Assembly: GCF_000271485.2 (NCBI RefSeq)
Contig: NZ_AKVN02000001.1
Location: forward strand, 3,559,501-3,623,500
Origin: Pelosinus fermentans DSM 17108
GTDB lineage: Bacteria; Bacillota; Negativicutes; DSM-13327
Length of the DNA: 64,000 nt
Direction of reading: 5' to 3'
In this document: piece after piece, positions 55,675-63,921 of the stretch
How positions within the stretch are numbered: the first letter of the stretch is position 1
How the letters are laid out: each line of letters starts with the position of its first letter
The notes under the pieces: generated by a model
The model's database searches: none
Seen by the model: only the letters and a program-made list of their open reading frames with translations
Told to the model about the DNA's origin: nothing
Translations under genes and position numbers: made by a program

Positions 55675-55945
55675 TTATGGTTTGGTGGCAGCCCCTTGGG
55701 TGCTTAGATATACGCCGGAAATAATCCACAAGCCGTCCATAATCTCACTCCGCCCTAGAGGTTCCCCAAAAAATACAACGCCAAAAATCATTCCCGCAAT
55801 CGGAACGATATTAAAGAAGATCGACGCTTTGCTGGGTCCTACAACTTAAACTCCGTTATTCCACCAAGTCATCGCCAAAATTCCACCACTAATGGCCATG
55901 GATGCTACTCCGCTTACGATTATCTAAATCCGACATACAATAATG
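55675..55945 (-). pseudogene. Remnant of a DMT/EamA-type transporter (C-terminal part)
   Basis: Minus-strand translation gives GVASMAISGGILAMTWWNNG-V-stop-VVGPSKASIFFNIVPIAGMI continuing FGVVFFGEPLGRSEIMDGLW, a clear EamA C-terminal half. An in-frame TAA stands where most relatives have Lys or Arg after NNGV. Upstream, a second stop and a frame change break the match (LYVGF in another frame). The N-terminal half is missing. Confidence 0.8.
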
Positions 55946-56003
55946 CATCTTTATAAGATGTAAGCAAATTCTTCTCTTTCAGGAAACGCTGCGTCAAAAC
56001 CAG

Positions 56004-56048
56004 AAAGAGGCCGTCTGGAGAAAAGCATTCCCTCCAGACGGCCTCTTT
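56004..56048 (-). terminator. Terminator of the dicarboxylate cluster
   Basis: AAAGAGGCCGTCTGGAG and its exact complement around an 11-base loop, 40 bases after the transporter stop. T-rich on both sides, so it may act in both directions. Confidence 0.85.
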
Positions 56049-56087
56049 TATTATCTATACGGCCATGCCCTAGACTTATGAGAGCAG

Positions 56088-57509
56088 TTAGATAATCCCT
56101 AAAAGCTTCCACCATCCGTATCCTATCGTCATTGTAACGACGAAACAGACAATCGCTATTACAGCACCTACAATCCACCAAGTCTTAACGGTGTTATAGC
56201 CTGCACCAAAGATGATGGGGGCCGCTCCCCCTCCATAATGCGTCAGGGATCCGCCATATGAATTCGTCCCTGCCAATACCAAGGCCAATGACATCGGTTC
56301 GATACCCGCAACCTTACCAACAGTAAGCAGAACCGGCAACATAGCAACCGCATACGAACTAGCCGATGCAAAGAAATATCGGATAACTATGCTGAAAAAA
56401 CCGATAATAACCAAAGCAAGAAAAGGATTATTGCCAAAATTGATATTATCCTTAATAACATCTGCAAGCCATGGGAAAAACTTGGCTTTGTCAAGCGCAC
56501 TAGCAAGTCCTATGATGCCGCCAAACCAAATCAGCGTGTTCCATGCTCCCTTATTGTCCAAAAATTCATCCCAGCCAATAACACCAAGCAAGAAACATAA
56601 GCTCATGCTGACAATGGCGACAGCCGTTTCATTGATGACAAGTTTGATGCCGAAAAGGCCAAAAACAGAGGGAAGCGCCCATCCTAAAAGAGCGAAGATA
56701 AATATCCCCACCAAAATTTTTTCTTTTTTTTGCATCGGGCCTAAATCCCTAAGGCCTTCTTCAACAAGCTTTTTATTATCAATTTTAGTGAGTTCCGGCT
56801 TATCCATATAATAGCCAATCAGGGGAACTAAAACCAGTAGTACCAGTCCAGGTACCAGCATAGCCACAGCCCACAAGCCCCAATCAAGCTGCACCCCTAA
56901 AATTTTCTTACTAAATTCGATCATAAGAAGATTGGGCGCCATGGCCGTAGCAAACATAAAACTGGTAACCTTCATAACAAAATAGATATTTAACATCAAA
57001 TAAGAACCAGCTTTTTTTGCTGTTGCTCCCGGTTCAGAACCTATGGTTTTTACCACTGAAAGGATGATCGGAAATACAATCCCTCCGCTACGTGCTGTAT
57101 TCGAAGGTGTGATAGGCGATATCACAAGATCCAAAAGGGCAGTAACATAGCCGAGCCGCAGCGTCGTATTCCCGAAGGAGCGGGTCATGCTGTAAGCAAT
57201 ACGTCTTCCAAGACCTGTTTTTATAAAGGCAACACCAAAACCAAAAGCTGAAAACACCAGCCATACAGTTGTCGAAGCATATCCAGCGAGAATAATGCTC
57301 ACATTGTTCAAAAATAGACCTGCAGCCCCAACGGTTGATAGAAGAACCAAAGCTTCTGAGAACGGCTTTAAAATCAGCCCCACAATTGCTGATAAATAAA
57401 ATCCAAAAAGACGCCATGCACTCACTGTCAAACCTTCCGGTGGTGTAATAAACCATATAGCAAGAGGTATAATTACCATGGGAATAACTCGCCAAGCTCC
57501 ATTTTTCAT
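56088..57509 (-). CDS. DASS-family dicarboxylate transporter (CitT/TtdT-like)
   Basis: 473 residues, about 12 membrane helices, divalent anion:sodium symporter/antiporter family. Key motifs: SPITPSNTARSGGIVFPI (SNT motif) and ASASSYAVAMLPVLL...AGTNSYGGSLTHYGGG near the C-terminus. The group includes the tartrate:succinate and citrate:succinate antiporters. The start at 57509 has GGAGG upstream. It follows the fumarase-type alpha gene by 27 bases. Confidence 0.87.
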   Translation of the reverse strand: MKNGAWRVIPMVIIPLAIWFITPPEGLTVSAWRLFGFYLSAIVGLILKPFSEALVLLSTVGAAGLFLNNVSIILAGYASTTVWLVFSAFGFGVAFIKTGLGRRIAYSMTRSFGNTTLRLGYVTALLDLVISPITPSNTARSGGIVFPIILSVVKTIGSEPGATAKKAGSYLMLNIYFVMKVTSFMFATAMAPNLLMIEFSKKILGVQLDWGLWAVAMLVPGLVLLVLVPLIGYYMDKPELTKIDNKKLVEEGLRDLGPMQKKEKILVGIFIFALLGWALPSVFGLFGIKLVINETAVAIVSMSLCFLLGVIGWDEFLDNKGAWNTLIWFGGIIGLASALDKAKFFPWLADVIKDNINFGNNPFLALVIIGFFSIVIRYFFASASSYAVAMLPVLLTVGKVAGIEPMSLALVLAGTNSYGGSLTHYGGGAAPIIFGAGYNTVKTWWIVGAVIAIVCFVVTMTIGYGWWKLLGII

Positions 57510-57536
57510 TTTATTCCTCCCCACTCAATCTGTCCG

Positions 57537-58397
57537 TTAAAATTCACAGAATGCCTTCCGCGGACCCACACAACATTCTGTTCGCAAAGAAACAACCCTC
57601 CAGCCACTAGCCCGTTGCATACCAATTTTTACAAACGTAGCCAACACAGAACTTTCTCCACCCAATCCAAGTGCGCCAATATGTTCTGCCGATACCTTTT
57701 CTGTGATACTTTTCTCAATTTCACTTTGTTCATCAAAATTAGCATCTTTTAAAGCTTCAACTGCCAATGCGGAAGCCTCGAAATTGGTTCTGCCTACACC
57801 AAAAGCCAGTATGGCCGGTTGACATCCAAGTAACGCCACCGCTTCTTTTGCCCATGCGACCATTTCATCTAACACAACATCAAAATTATGCTTGTGAAAA
57901 ACACGCAGTGTTTTTCCTCGCAATTCCGGACCACCGCCTAACATGAGAACATGCACTTTAATTTTATCTCCTGTCACACGAATGATTCGTACTGGTGCCA
58001 TAGCTAAATAACCAGGATCCTCTGACAACCCCTTTTCTTGAGAAATACGCTCCTTCTCATTACCCAAAACCCCCATCGCACGGGCAGGCAGTCGACGAAG
58101 CCCCTCTGCAACGCCCTGCTCGACAGCATTGAGAAAATAACCTGGCAATATCGCATTTTCACCTAACTCAATAATAACATGTGGCGTTCCTGTATCATCA
58201 CACAGCGGAGCTGAACGTTCCTCTGCAATCTGTGAATTCTCAATTAATTTTTCAAGAACCCATTTTGCATTTTCATTCGTTTCTCTTGCGATAGCTCTCT
58301 CATAAGCACGAATTTGATCTGAGGCAAACGTAGAACTTGCTTTTACCAAAGTATCCGCCACACGATCTATAATCACATCAACCTGTAAATTTTCCAT
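57537..58397 (-). CDS. Class I fumarase / L-tartrate dehydratase alpha subunit
   Basis: 286 residues. Fe-S hydro-lyase alpha chain with the cluster cysteines in SAPLCDDTGTPHV, LLGCQPAILAFGVGRTN and RTECCVGPRK. Reaction by family: reversible hydration of fumarate, or dehydration of L-tartrate to oxaloacetate, or mesaconate/citramalate. The start at 58397 has GGAGG upstream; the frame begins earlier, inside the beta gene. The beta chain lies before it rather than after. Confidence 0.87.
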   Translation of the reverse strand: MENLQVDVIIDRVADTLVKASSTFASDQIRAYERAIARETNENAKWVLEKLIENSQIAEERSAPLCDDTGTPHVIIELGENAILPGYFLNAVEQGVAEGLRRLPARAMGVLGNEKERISQEKGLSEDPGYLAMAPVRIIRVTGDKIKVHVLMLGGGPELRGKTLRVFHKHNFDVVLDEMVAWAKEAVALLGCQPAILAFGVGRTNFEASALAVEALKDANFDEQSEIEKSITEKVSAEHIGALGLGGESSVLATFVKIGMQRASGWRVVSLRTECCVGPRKAFCEF

Positions 58398-58407
58398 TTC
58401 ATCCTCC

Positions 58408-58917
58408 TCACTTTCTGTCAAAAATTGATTCTCCATGTGCAATTGCAACAATCGCAGGGAAATCCTCTATTATCAGTTCATATAGAGCCTCAATACCTTC
58501 TTCAGGAAAAGCAGCAACTTTTTTATGTCTCATTTTAGCGGTCAAAAGAGCTGAAACAGGTGGTGTGACGGCGAAGATTGCACCTTCCTCCTTTAGGGCA
58601 CGAACGGTTTCATCGGTAAGCTTTCCTTTACCCAAATGAATTTTTATCCCGGCCTTTGATAAAAGAGGAATGGACTCCTCAATTTCCAGTTTATTGCTCG
58701 ATGTCGGACCTATCCCGGCATCACTAACCGCAGTATGAAAAATCACACCGCCCTCTAAATAAATACCATTTTTTTCTAATTCTTGTTTTTTATAAAGCTT
58801 CATTAATTTTGGCAAAGCTGCATCTCTGCCAGCATATATTTTTCCAGTGATTGTAATCTGATCGTTTATTTTTAATTTATTAATAACTTCTTGTGTTAAA
58901 GGCGTTCTTAATTCCAT
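58408..58917 (-). CDS. Class I fumarase / L-tartrate dehydratase beta subunit
   Basis: 169 residues; LRTPLTQEVINKLKINDQIT, ITGKIYAGRDAALPK, FHTAVSDAGIGPTSSNKLEIE and KMRHKKVAAFPEEGIEALYEL are beta-chain marks. It completes the active site with the alpha chain. At 169 residues it is shorter than E. coli TtdB (about 200) and nearer to fumarase beta chains of anaerobes. Confidence 0.87.
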   Translation of the reverse strand: MELRTPLTQEVINKLKINDQITITGKIYAGRDAALPKLMKLYKKQELEKNGIYLEGGVIFHTAVSDAGIGPTSSNKLEIEESIPLLSKAGIKIHLGKGKLTDETVRALKEEGAIFAVTPPVSALLTAKMRHKKVAAFPEEGIEALYELIIEDFPAIVAIAHGESIFDRK

Positions 58918-58932
58918 AAAGGTTATCCTCCA

Positions 58933-59637
58933 TTATTTTTTATTCAACATGTCCAATACCCAGCCTGGAGCCAAATTAGGAAGAGGGGTTCCCTCGACCT
59001 TGCATTTCTCATATGCTGCAATATCTTCACGGCGCTTCACCTCATAGGAATCTTTCGCCTCCGCAGCCGCCAATACTTCTTCAATCATATCTCTTGGGAT
59101 AACCGTAACGCCATCATAATCTCCAACGACTAAATCACCTGGGATTACTCGAATACCTGCACATTCAACTTCCGTATTAATGCGGCCCGGACCAATTTTC
59201 GCTGGAGAACGCTGCATAAACCCTCTTGAATATACTGGAATCGGCAAATCTCTAAGCCCATGCTTATCACGTACACAACCGTCGACAACGAGTCCATTTA
59301 ACCCAATGGCTGCTGCTGCACCAGCCATTAAATCACCAAGATAAGCTCTTTCCATATAGGCTTTACCTGCAATAACCAGCACATATCCAGGTTTTCCTTG
59401 ATAAATTGCCACATGAATCGGAAAGTTATCTCCCTCCATAGTATCCACAGTACATGCTGTGCCAATCATCAGCTTATCCGGATCTACCGGCATCAAAGCA
59501 GCATCCATACAGCCACTTCTCGGAATCCCTAATTTTTCCATGCCATCGCACAACTGCGCTGGACTTAATTTTTTCACACGCTCAATCAATTCATCGGAAA
59601 TCAATTCTGGTAATTCATTATAAATTGCATTTTGCAT
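58933..59637 (-). CDS. RraA-family aldolase/decarboxylase (HMG/CHA aldolase-like)
   Basis: 234 residues. RraA-like fold with CDGMEKLGIPRSGCMDAAL, GTACTVDTMEGDN and GGLVVDGCVRDKHGLRDLPIPVYSRG, containing the Arg-Asp pair that binds metal and substrate. Relatives cleave 4-hydroxy-4-methyl-2-oxoglutarate or 4-carboxy-4-hydroxy-2-oxoadipate, and decarboxylate oxaloacetate. In this cluster, oxaloacetate decarboxylation to pyruvate after a hydro-lyase is plausible. Confidence 0.83.
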   Translation of the reverse strand: MQNAIYNELPELISDELIERVKKLSPAQLCDGMEKLGIPRSGCMDAALMPVDPDKLMIGTACTVDTMEGDNFPIHVAIYQGKPGYVLVIAGKAYMERAYLGDLMAGAAAAIGLNGLVVDGCVRDKHGLRDLPIPVYSRGFMQRSPAKIGPGRINTEVECAGIRVIPGDLVVGDYDGVTVIPRDMIEEVLAAAEAKDSYEVKRREDIAAYEKCKVEGTPLPNLAPGWVLDMLNKK

Positions 59638-59677
59638 TGTAAATCCCCCTACAATTTTATTTTTTATAATTTTATTC

Positions 59678-60559
59678 TCATTTTAAATTCATATATTTTT
59701 TCATTGCATCCTGATAACCGAGCTTGCTGCCGCCCTCGCCCAGTAAGTTCATCCAATCTTGCCCTGCCATTTGATCTAATTTTGCAACAGTTGCTTTAGA
59801 CATAGATGCATCTACATTCAGTGTTTCTAATGTGTTTACAACATCTTTCATTTCAGCACTGCGGCGTGCAGCGTGAATCAGCGTTCTTGCAATAAAGGTA
59901 TCTGCTAACTTCTGTATACTTTTTCCTTCCAACGAGCCGCGCAGAGATTCCACTAAAATGTCCAAAACCCCATATTTTTGTGCCCCTTCAAAGGACTCAA
60001 ACATCAATTGCGGTAACCCTTTCATAACAACGCTCTTAAACATTTTAATAGCAGAAGCGCCCCCTGCCGGAGCCTCCAGCACTGTTAAATTCATACCGAA
60101 AGATGCAAATTTTTCAGCAAAGGCAGTCGCACCATCTCCAGAAAGAAACATAGGAACCTTATGTCGATTACCTGGAACCGTTCCCATAACCCCCGCATCA
60201 CAGAAGAGTACGCCTTCAGCTCTCGGTAATCTTTCTATCTGTTCTTCAACAGTCGGTGCAGCAGAATTCATGTCGATATAAACCTGCCCTTTTTTCAAAT
60301 ATTGAAAAGCATCCTTAGCGACCGCAACAGCGTCTTTCGCACTTGTCAAAGAAAAAATGAACTCACCATTTTGACAGGCTTCACTCAAATCATCGAACAA
60401 AACAACACCTAGTTCCTTTGCTCTTTCAAGAATAAGCTTCCCTCGAATCGGATCCTTTGCACATACATCAAAAGCTCCCATCTCTCCAAAGCCTTCTGAC
60501 TTTAATCCAACTGCAATATTATAAGCAGCTTCGCCAAAACCAATAAAAACTAATTTCAT
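59678..60559 (-). CDS. NAD(P)-dependent dehydrogenase, 6PGDH/HIBADH superfamily with DUF1932 domain
   Basis: 293 residues. N-terminal Rossmann fold (MKLVFIGFGEAAYNIAVGL), substrate-binding stretch FCDAGVMGTVPGNRHKVPMF and C-terminal DUF1932 helical domain with the Lys-bearing APAGGASAIKMFKSVVMKGL. It probably oxidises a beta-hydroxy acid or reduces its semialdehyde. The ATG at 60559 has GGAGG upstream; the open frame reaches 60640. First gene of the cluster. Confidence 0.83.
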   Translation of the reverse strand: MKLVFIGFGEAAYNIAVGLKSEGFGEMGAFDVCAKDPIRGKLILERAKELGVVLFDDLSEACQNGEFIFSLTSAKDAVAVAKDAFQYLKKGQVYIDMNSAAPTVEEQIERLPRAEGVLFCDAGVMGTVPGNRHKVPMFLSGDGATAFAEKFASFGMNLTVLEAPAGGASAIKMFKSVVMKGLPQLMFESFEGAQKYGVLDILVESLRGSLEGKSIQKLADTFIARTLIHAARRSAEMKDVVNTLETLNVDASMSKATVAKLDQMAGQDWMNLLGEGGSKLGYQDAMKKYMNLK

Positions 60560-60679
60560 AACATCGACCTCCAAATTTTGTAAAATACAACTTTCCTTTA
60601 TATTTGAAATTTTTACCAAATAGACATTTATGCAACCCAAAAATTCTGATTAATACGTCCTGCATTAAATGCCTAAATA

Positions 60680-60711
60680 AAATTCAGAATAAATCAATAA
60701 ATTCTAAATTT
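60680..60711. promoter_or_regulatory. Probable LysR-type operator
   Basis: AAATTCAGAAT and, after 10 bases, ATTCTAAATTT form a dyad with 10 of 11 positions matching. It lies about 120 bases before the first gene of the cluster, just after the terminator of the LysR gene. Confidence 0.55.
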
Positions 60712-60751
60712 TAAATATTTTTTTATCATCTTATCATTAATTTTACATATA

Positions 60752-60796
60752 GAAAAATACGCATTTCTTATCGTCTCCATAAGAAATGCGTATTTC
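60752..60796 (-). terminator. Terminator of the LysR-type regulator gene
   Basis: GAAATACGCATTTCTTAT / ATAAGAAATGCGTATTTTTC, an 18-bp stem 7 bases after the stop. Confidence 0.85.
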
Positions 60797-60802
60797 AAAA
60801 AA

Positions 60803-61669
60803 TCAGACTATATAATTTTTAACAAAATCATAAAATACTTTTGGAACCGGTCTTTGCAAAATATTATCCTTGCAAATCATCCATGTATGACGGGAAAATG
60901 GCTGTCCAGCTGCATCTATCAACGGATGCACATATAAATGATGCTTGTCCGGCAACACCAGATTAGGTAAAATCCCATATCCCAATCCGGCAAAAATCAT
61001 CTCACGGCAACTTTCTAAATCACTTACCTGGACACTGGTAACTCCCGGCTGTTTAAAATGGCTGTTCCACCATTCTTCCAAAAAGTTATGATAGTAATTG
61101 TCCGTTCGGTAATCAATTCGCTTCAATCTCGGAAGATCCTGCAGTTCAAATTTTTCACGATACACAATAGAAATTCCGCTTGACTCTATCCGAACCATAT
61201 TCTCCGGTTTAAGTTCAAGACTGTTGCGTATAAATCCAAAATGATAAAAATGCGATTTTAAGTAATTTGCAACTTCCCCACTATGTATAGTTGAAATATC
61301 GAAAGTAACCATGGGATGCAATTTTTGAAATTCCAAAATCATCTTTGGCAATTGATATTTTACAACCACATAAGGTGCAACAATGCGCAAATTGCCAACC
61401 ATTGCATAAGTCATAGAATGAATATCCTCTTTAAACATCCTAAAATCATTGAACCGCTCTTGTGCATACTGTGCCACATAATTCCCTATAGAAGTAAACT
61501 CAATTCCCTTATTGTTCCTCTCAATCAAAGTAACTCCCAGTTCTTCTTCTATCGCTTTGATTTTCGTTGTCAGTCGCGGCTGTGAAACATATAATTCTTT
61601 TGCTGTTTTCGTAATATTTTTATACAGAAACAACTTATAAATAATCTCCCAATCCTGTGTATCCATAAA
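60803..61669 (-). CDS. LysR-family transcriptional regulator
   Basis: 288 residues. N-terminal winged helix-turn-helix (TKTAKELYVSQPRLTTKIKAIEEELGVTLIERNNKG, read at 17-52) and a LysR substrate-binding domain from about residue 88. The start at 61669 has GGAGG 5 bases upstream. It reads in the same direction as the dicarboxylate cluster rather than divergently, with a terminator and an operator-like dyad between, so it is the likely regulator. Confidence 0.9.
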   Translation of the reverse strand, partial: FMDTQDWEIIYKLFLYKNITKTAKELYVSQPRLTTKIKAIEEELGVTLIERNNKGIEFTSIGNYVAQYAQERFNDFRMFKEDIHSMTYAMVGNLRIVAPYVVVKYQLPKMILEFQKLHPMVTFDISTIHSGEVANYLKSHFYHFGFIRNSLELKPENMVRIESSGISIVYREKFELQDLPRLKRIDYRTDNYYHNFLEEWWNSHFKQPGVTSVQVSDLESCREMIFAGLGYGILPNLVLPDKHHLYVHPLIDAAGQPFSRHTWMICKDNILQRPVPKVFYDFVKNYIV

Positions 61670-61844
61670 TACCTCCCTAGTATTAATATTAGACAACCCA
61701 ATATAAACTGTTCACGTATCCTTCAAATTTTTTAGATAATTATTCTCGTGGGAGTCGGAGTGCTACGGTACCCTCCCTGAGACCTATTCTCGATATTAAG
61801 AGTGTAGCCCCGGCTTTGCGAGAGTTTACGCATGAGCTGGATGT

Positions 61845-62039
61845 TTAAAAAATAGCCTTTAATATACAGATGCCTTCCAACTTTTCAGAAATCTCTTGAT
61901 AGATTTCTTTTATAGCATTATTCAACTTTTGTACATTGTCTTGCTTATTCCATACATCAGCAGACCCATTAATTGTTAGCTGCCAGCTACTTAGCGGCAT
62001 ATCTTCGAGCGGCTTAACGATCTCTTTGTATTCCAACAC
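61845..62039 (-). CDS. Small hypothetical protein
   Basis: 64 residues from a GTG at 62039 with GAGG 8 bases upstream. Content looks protein-like (LEYKEIVKPLEDMPLSSWQL, then a charged helix NAIKEIYQEISEKLEG). No family recognised. It could be the tail of a decayed gene. The stretch 61670-61844 beside it holds no gene I can support. Confidence 0.3.
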   Translation of the reverse strand: MLEYKEIVKPLEDMPLSSWQLTINGSADVWNKQDNVQKLNNAIKEIYQEISEKLEGICILKAIF

Positions 62040-62199
62040 ATATATAACCTCAATATAAGAATTCTCTTGCTGTATATCCTTTATTTAGAATTATAACAAA
62101 CCCGCATGACATTGTGTAAAAAAGCAAGACGTTTAGCACACACTTACTGCCCCAATCGCCCTGCTTTTTTACAGTACCATACATTTTAAATCATCACCG

Positions 62200-62242
62200 A
62201 AAAAAGAGTTGTTCACCACATCATGGCAAACAACTCTTTTTC
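62200..62242. terminator. Terminator-like hairpin
   Basis: AAAAAGAGTTGT ... ACAACTCTTTTT, 17-base loop, A and T runs on both sides. It lies after the toxin-antitoxin genes on the minus strand. Confidence 0.6.
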
Positions 62243-62343
62243 AGTTCGAATTCACTTTCCGGATTTAGCTGGTGAAGGCGATCCGCACCAGCTAAATCCC
62301 ACATCCTATTCCACAATCTGGAATTCTGCTAATTCAGTTCCTC

Positions 62344-62646
62344 TTAGTTTTGTGGCTCTGGAAGCACATCCGCTGCCGATTCTCTTCGAACATGCACAAT
62401 TGCCAGTACTTCAACCTGACCCAAGGCAACTCGGTAAATCAGGCGATAAGAGTAAATGATCAACTCCCTAACGCTAGGGTCATCAAGTTCAGGGATGATT
62501 CGCCCCATTTCAGGAAAACTTTGCAATGCTTCAGAACGGGTTACAAAATCCATAGCAACCTTTTTAGCATAGCGTTCTGAATCTCTCGCAATAAAATCAT
62601 GAATCTGCTTCAAATCCCGTTTTGCTGGCTCGGACCATTTTACCAT
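62344..62646 (-). CDS. ParE/RelE-superfamily toxin
   Basis: 100 residues with the ParE layout: VKWSEPAKRDLKQIHDFIARDS at the N-terminus, an amphipathic helix pair, FPEMGRIIPELDDPSVREL, and the strand YSYRLIYRVALGQVEVLAIVHVRRE. ParE toxins poison gyrase; RelE relatives cut mRNA. It overlaps the small antitoxin gene by 7 bases, the usual coupled order. Confidence 0.87.
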   Translation of the reverse strand: MVKWSEPAKRDLKQIHDFIARDSERYAKKVAMDFVTRSEALQSFPEMGRIIPELDDPSVRELIIYSYRLIYRVALGQVEVLAIVHVRRESAADVLPEPQN

Positions 62647-62819
62647 GAGCCAATCTCTGCCTTTAAATCAGCAACGGAAATACTTTCACCACGTTTGATT
62701 GCATCTAGTCCTTTTTTCACTCTATCAATGACATATAGTCTATACATGATTTCTTCAAGGTTAGCTGTTTCGGGCAGCTTAGAAATGGCATCAATCGCTT
62801 CTTGTTTTAGGGTTTGCAT
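62640..62819 (-). CDS. Antitoxin partner of the ParE-like toxin
   Basis: 59 residues, MQTLKQEAIDAISKLPETAN then LEEIMYRLYVIDRVKKGLDA and IKRGESISVADLKAEIGSW. GGAGGTAGCTTA precedes the ATG. This is the short helical type in which IKRGESISVADLKAEI forms the toxin-binding tail. Ribbon-helix-helix features are not clear, so the exact antitoxin family is uncertain. Confidence 0.82.
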   Translation of the reverse strand: MQTLKQEAIDAISKLPETANLEEIMYRLYVIDRVKKGLDAIKRGESISVADLKAEIGSW

Positions 62820-62883
62820 TAAGCTACCTCCTCACATGTAGCAAATTTGATAAATTGATAATACTATCGTTGTAATGATTATA

Positions 62884-63105
62884 TCATATCCAATTTTCTA
62901 AGTAAAACAAGTTGATCTCTCCCAATAGGACAAGTATCGTTTTTGAAATAGTTCCATGCTCAACTACATCATCATTGTCCCCAAGCAGACGGTAGTAGAT
63001 TATCTCACCTTGCACTGCGTATTGCAGCAAATAGTCTGTTCCATCTTTCATTTCAGCATCAATCCATTCATCATCAGGAACGCTGTCCACATCACTGAAA
63101 TACAA
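62884..63105 (-). CDS. Small hypothetical protein, possibly a fragment
   Basis: 73 residues, acidic (DVDSVPDDEWIDAEMKDGTD, LLGDNDDVVEHG). The only start available is a TTG at 63105 without a ribosome site, so this may be the tail of a broken gene. No family recognised. Confidence 0.25.
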   Translation of the reverse strand: MYFSDVDSVPDDEWIDAEMKDGTDYLLQYAVQGEIIYYRLLGDNDDVVEHGTISKTILVLLGEINLFYLENWI

Positions 63106-63189
63106 TCGTCCACAGTTTCAGAAAATGATTCTAGACAGTACTTTGGGCACTTTCCAATACATCATTATGCATAGGCTTGATCAATCATA

Positions 63190-63449
63190 TTGGAAAGTGT
63201 GCTGGAAGGCATGACGGAATATTACTCCAAAAATCTGACGCGGGAAGTGATGAAAGGAATGCAGGAAACGGCACTGCAAACATACAGGTGGCATCCCGCC
63301 TCTTGGCTATGATATCGGGTCAGATAGACAATATGTGATTAACCAAACCGAGGCTGAAGCGATAAAATTTATATTTAACCAGTATTCTGCCGGATATGGA
63401 TATAAACCTATAATCGCTGCCCTAAAGGAAAAAGGCCATAGAATTTACT
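63190..63449 (+). pseudogene. Fragment of a large serine recombinase, frameshifted
   Basis: LESVLEGMTEYYSKNLTREV then MKGMQETALQ is followed, after a frame change near 63286, by GGIPPLGYDIGSDRQYVINQ and TEAEAIKFIFNQYSAGYGYK. This is the linker and recombinase-domain region of phage/transposon-type large serine recombinases. The catalytic N-terminus and the C-terminus are missing. Confidence 0.82.
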
Positions 63450-63560
63450 GATTATGAAGGAAAACTCATTCGCGTGGTTACCAATTTATATCATGTTTCT
63501 GTAGAAATGGTAGCCAATATATACAAATCTCGCTGGGGTATGGAATTATTTTTTCATTGG
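63446..63560 (+). pseudogene. Fragment of an IS4-family transposase
   Basis: TDYEGKLIRVVTNLYHVSVE then MVANIYKSRWGMELFFHW matches the YREK-type C-terminal region of IS4 transposases (Y(2)R(3)E(6)K signature region). It begins where the recombinase fragment ends and stops at the next transposase fragment. Confidence 0.7.
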
Positions 63561-63921
63561 ACAATCAGTATCTTCATATCGCTGGGAACAGAAATAGTTT
63601 TTCCAAAACAGGTCCGGATGCAACTTTTATGCGAATGAAAGAAGATGCCGTGAAAAGTGGGCAATTAAAACCAGCATACAATCTTCAGTTGGGCATAGAT
63701 TCTGAATATGCTGTGTGGACAACCGTTGGACCACAGCCAACGGATATGACTACGCTATTCCATTCTTAGATGTTTTGAAGCAAAAACGAGAAGAATCCTT
63801 AAAGCGAATACAAACGGAAGACGGGAAACTACTTCGAATGAATCGTAGCATCCAAGCGGAAGGTGCTTTTGGAGAAGTAAAAGAAGATATTAATGCGGCA
63901 GCCCCTTCATTTTTAAAATAG
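63561..63921 (+). pseudogene. Fragments of an IS1182-family transposase
   Basis: GNRNSFSKTGPDATFMRMKE and KSGQLKPAYNLQLGIDSEYA are the DDE-domain core of IS1182 transposases. After a deletion and frame change near 63735, the C-terminal part follows (IPFLDVLKQKREES, NRSIQAEGAFGEVKED). Not functional. Confidence 0.8.

Noticed and set aside
61740-61844. Plus-strand peptide ILDIKSVAPALREFTHELDV
   Set aside because: Looks like the tail of some protein, but there is no start, no family match and only about 20 residues.
62223-62459. 78-residue open frame on the plus strand
   Set aside because: Begins inside the terminator-like hairpin and overlaps the ParE-like gene antisense; no coding character.
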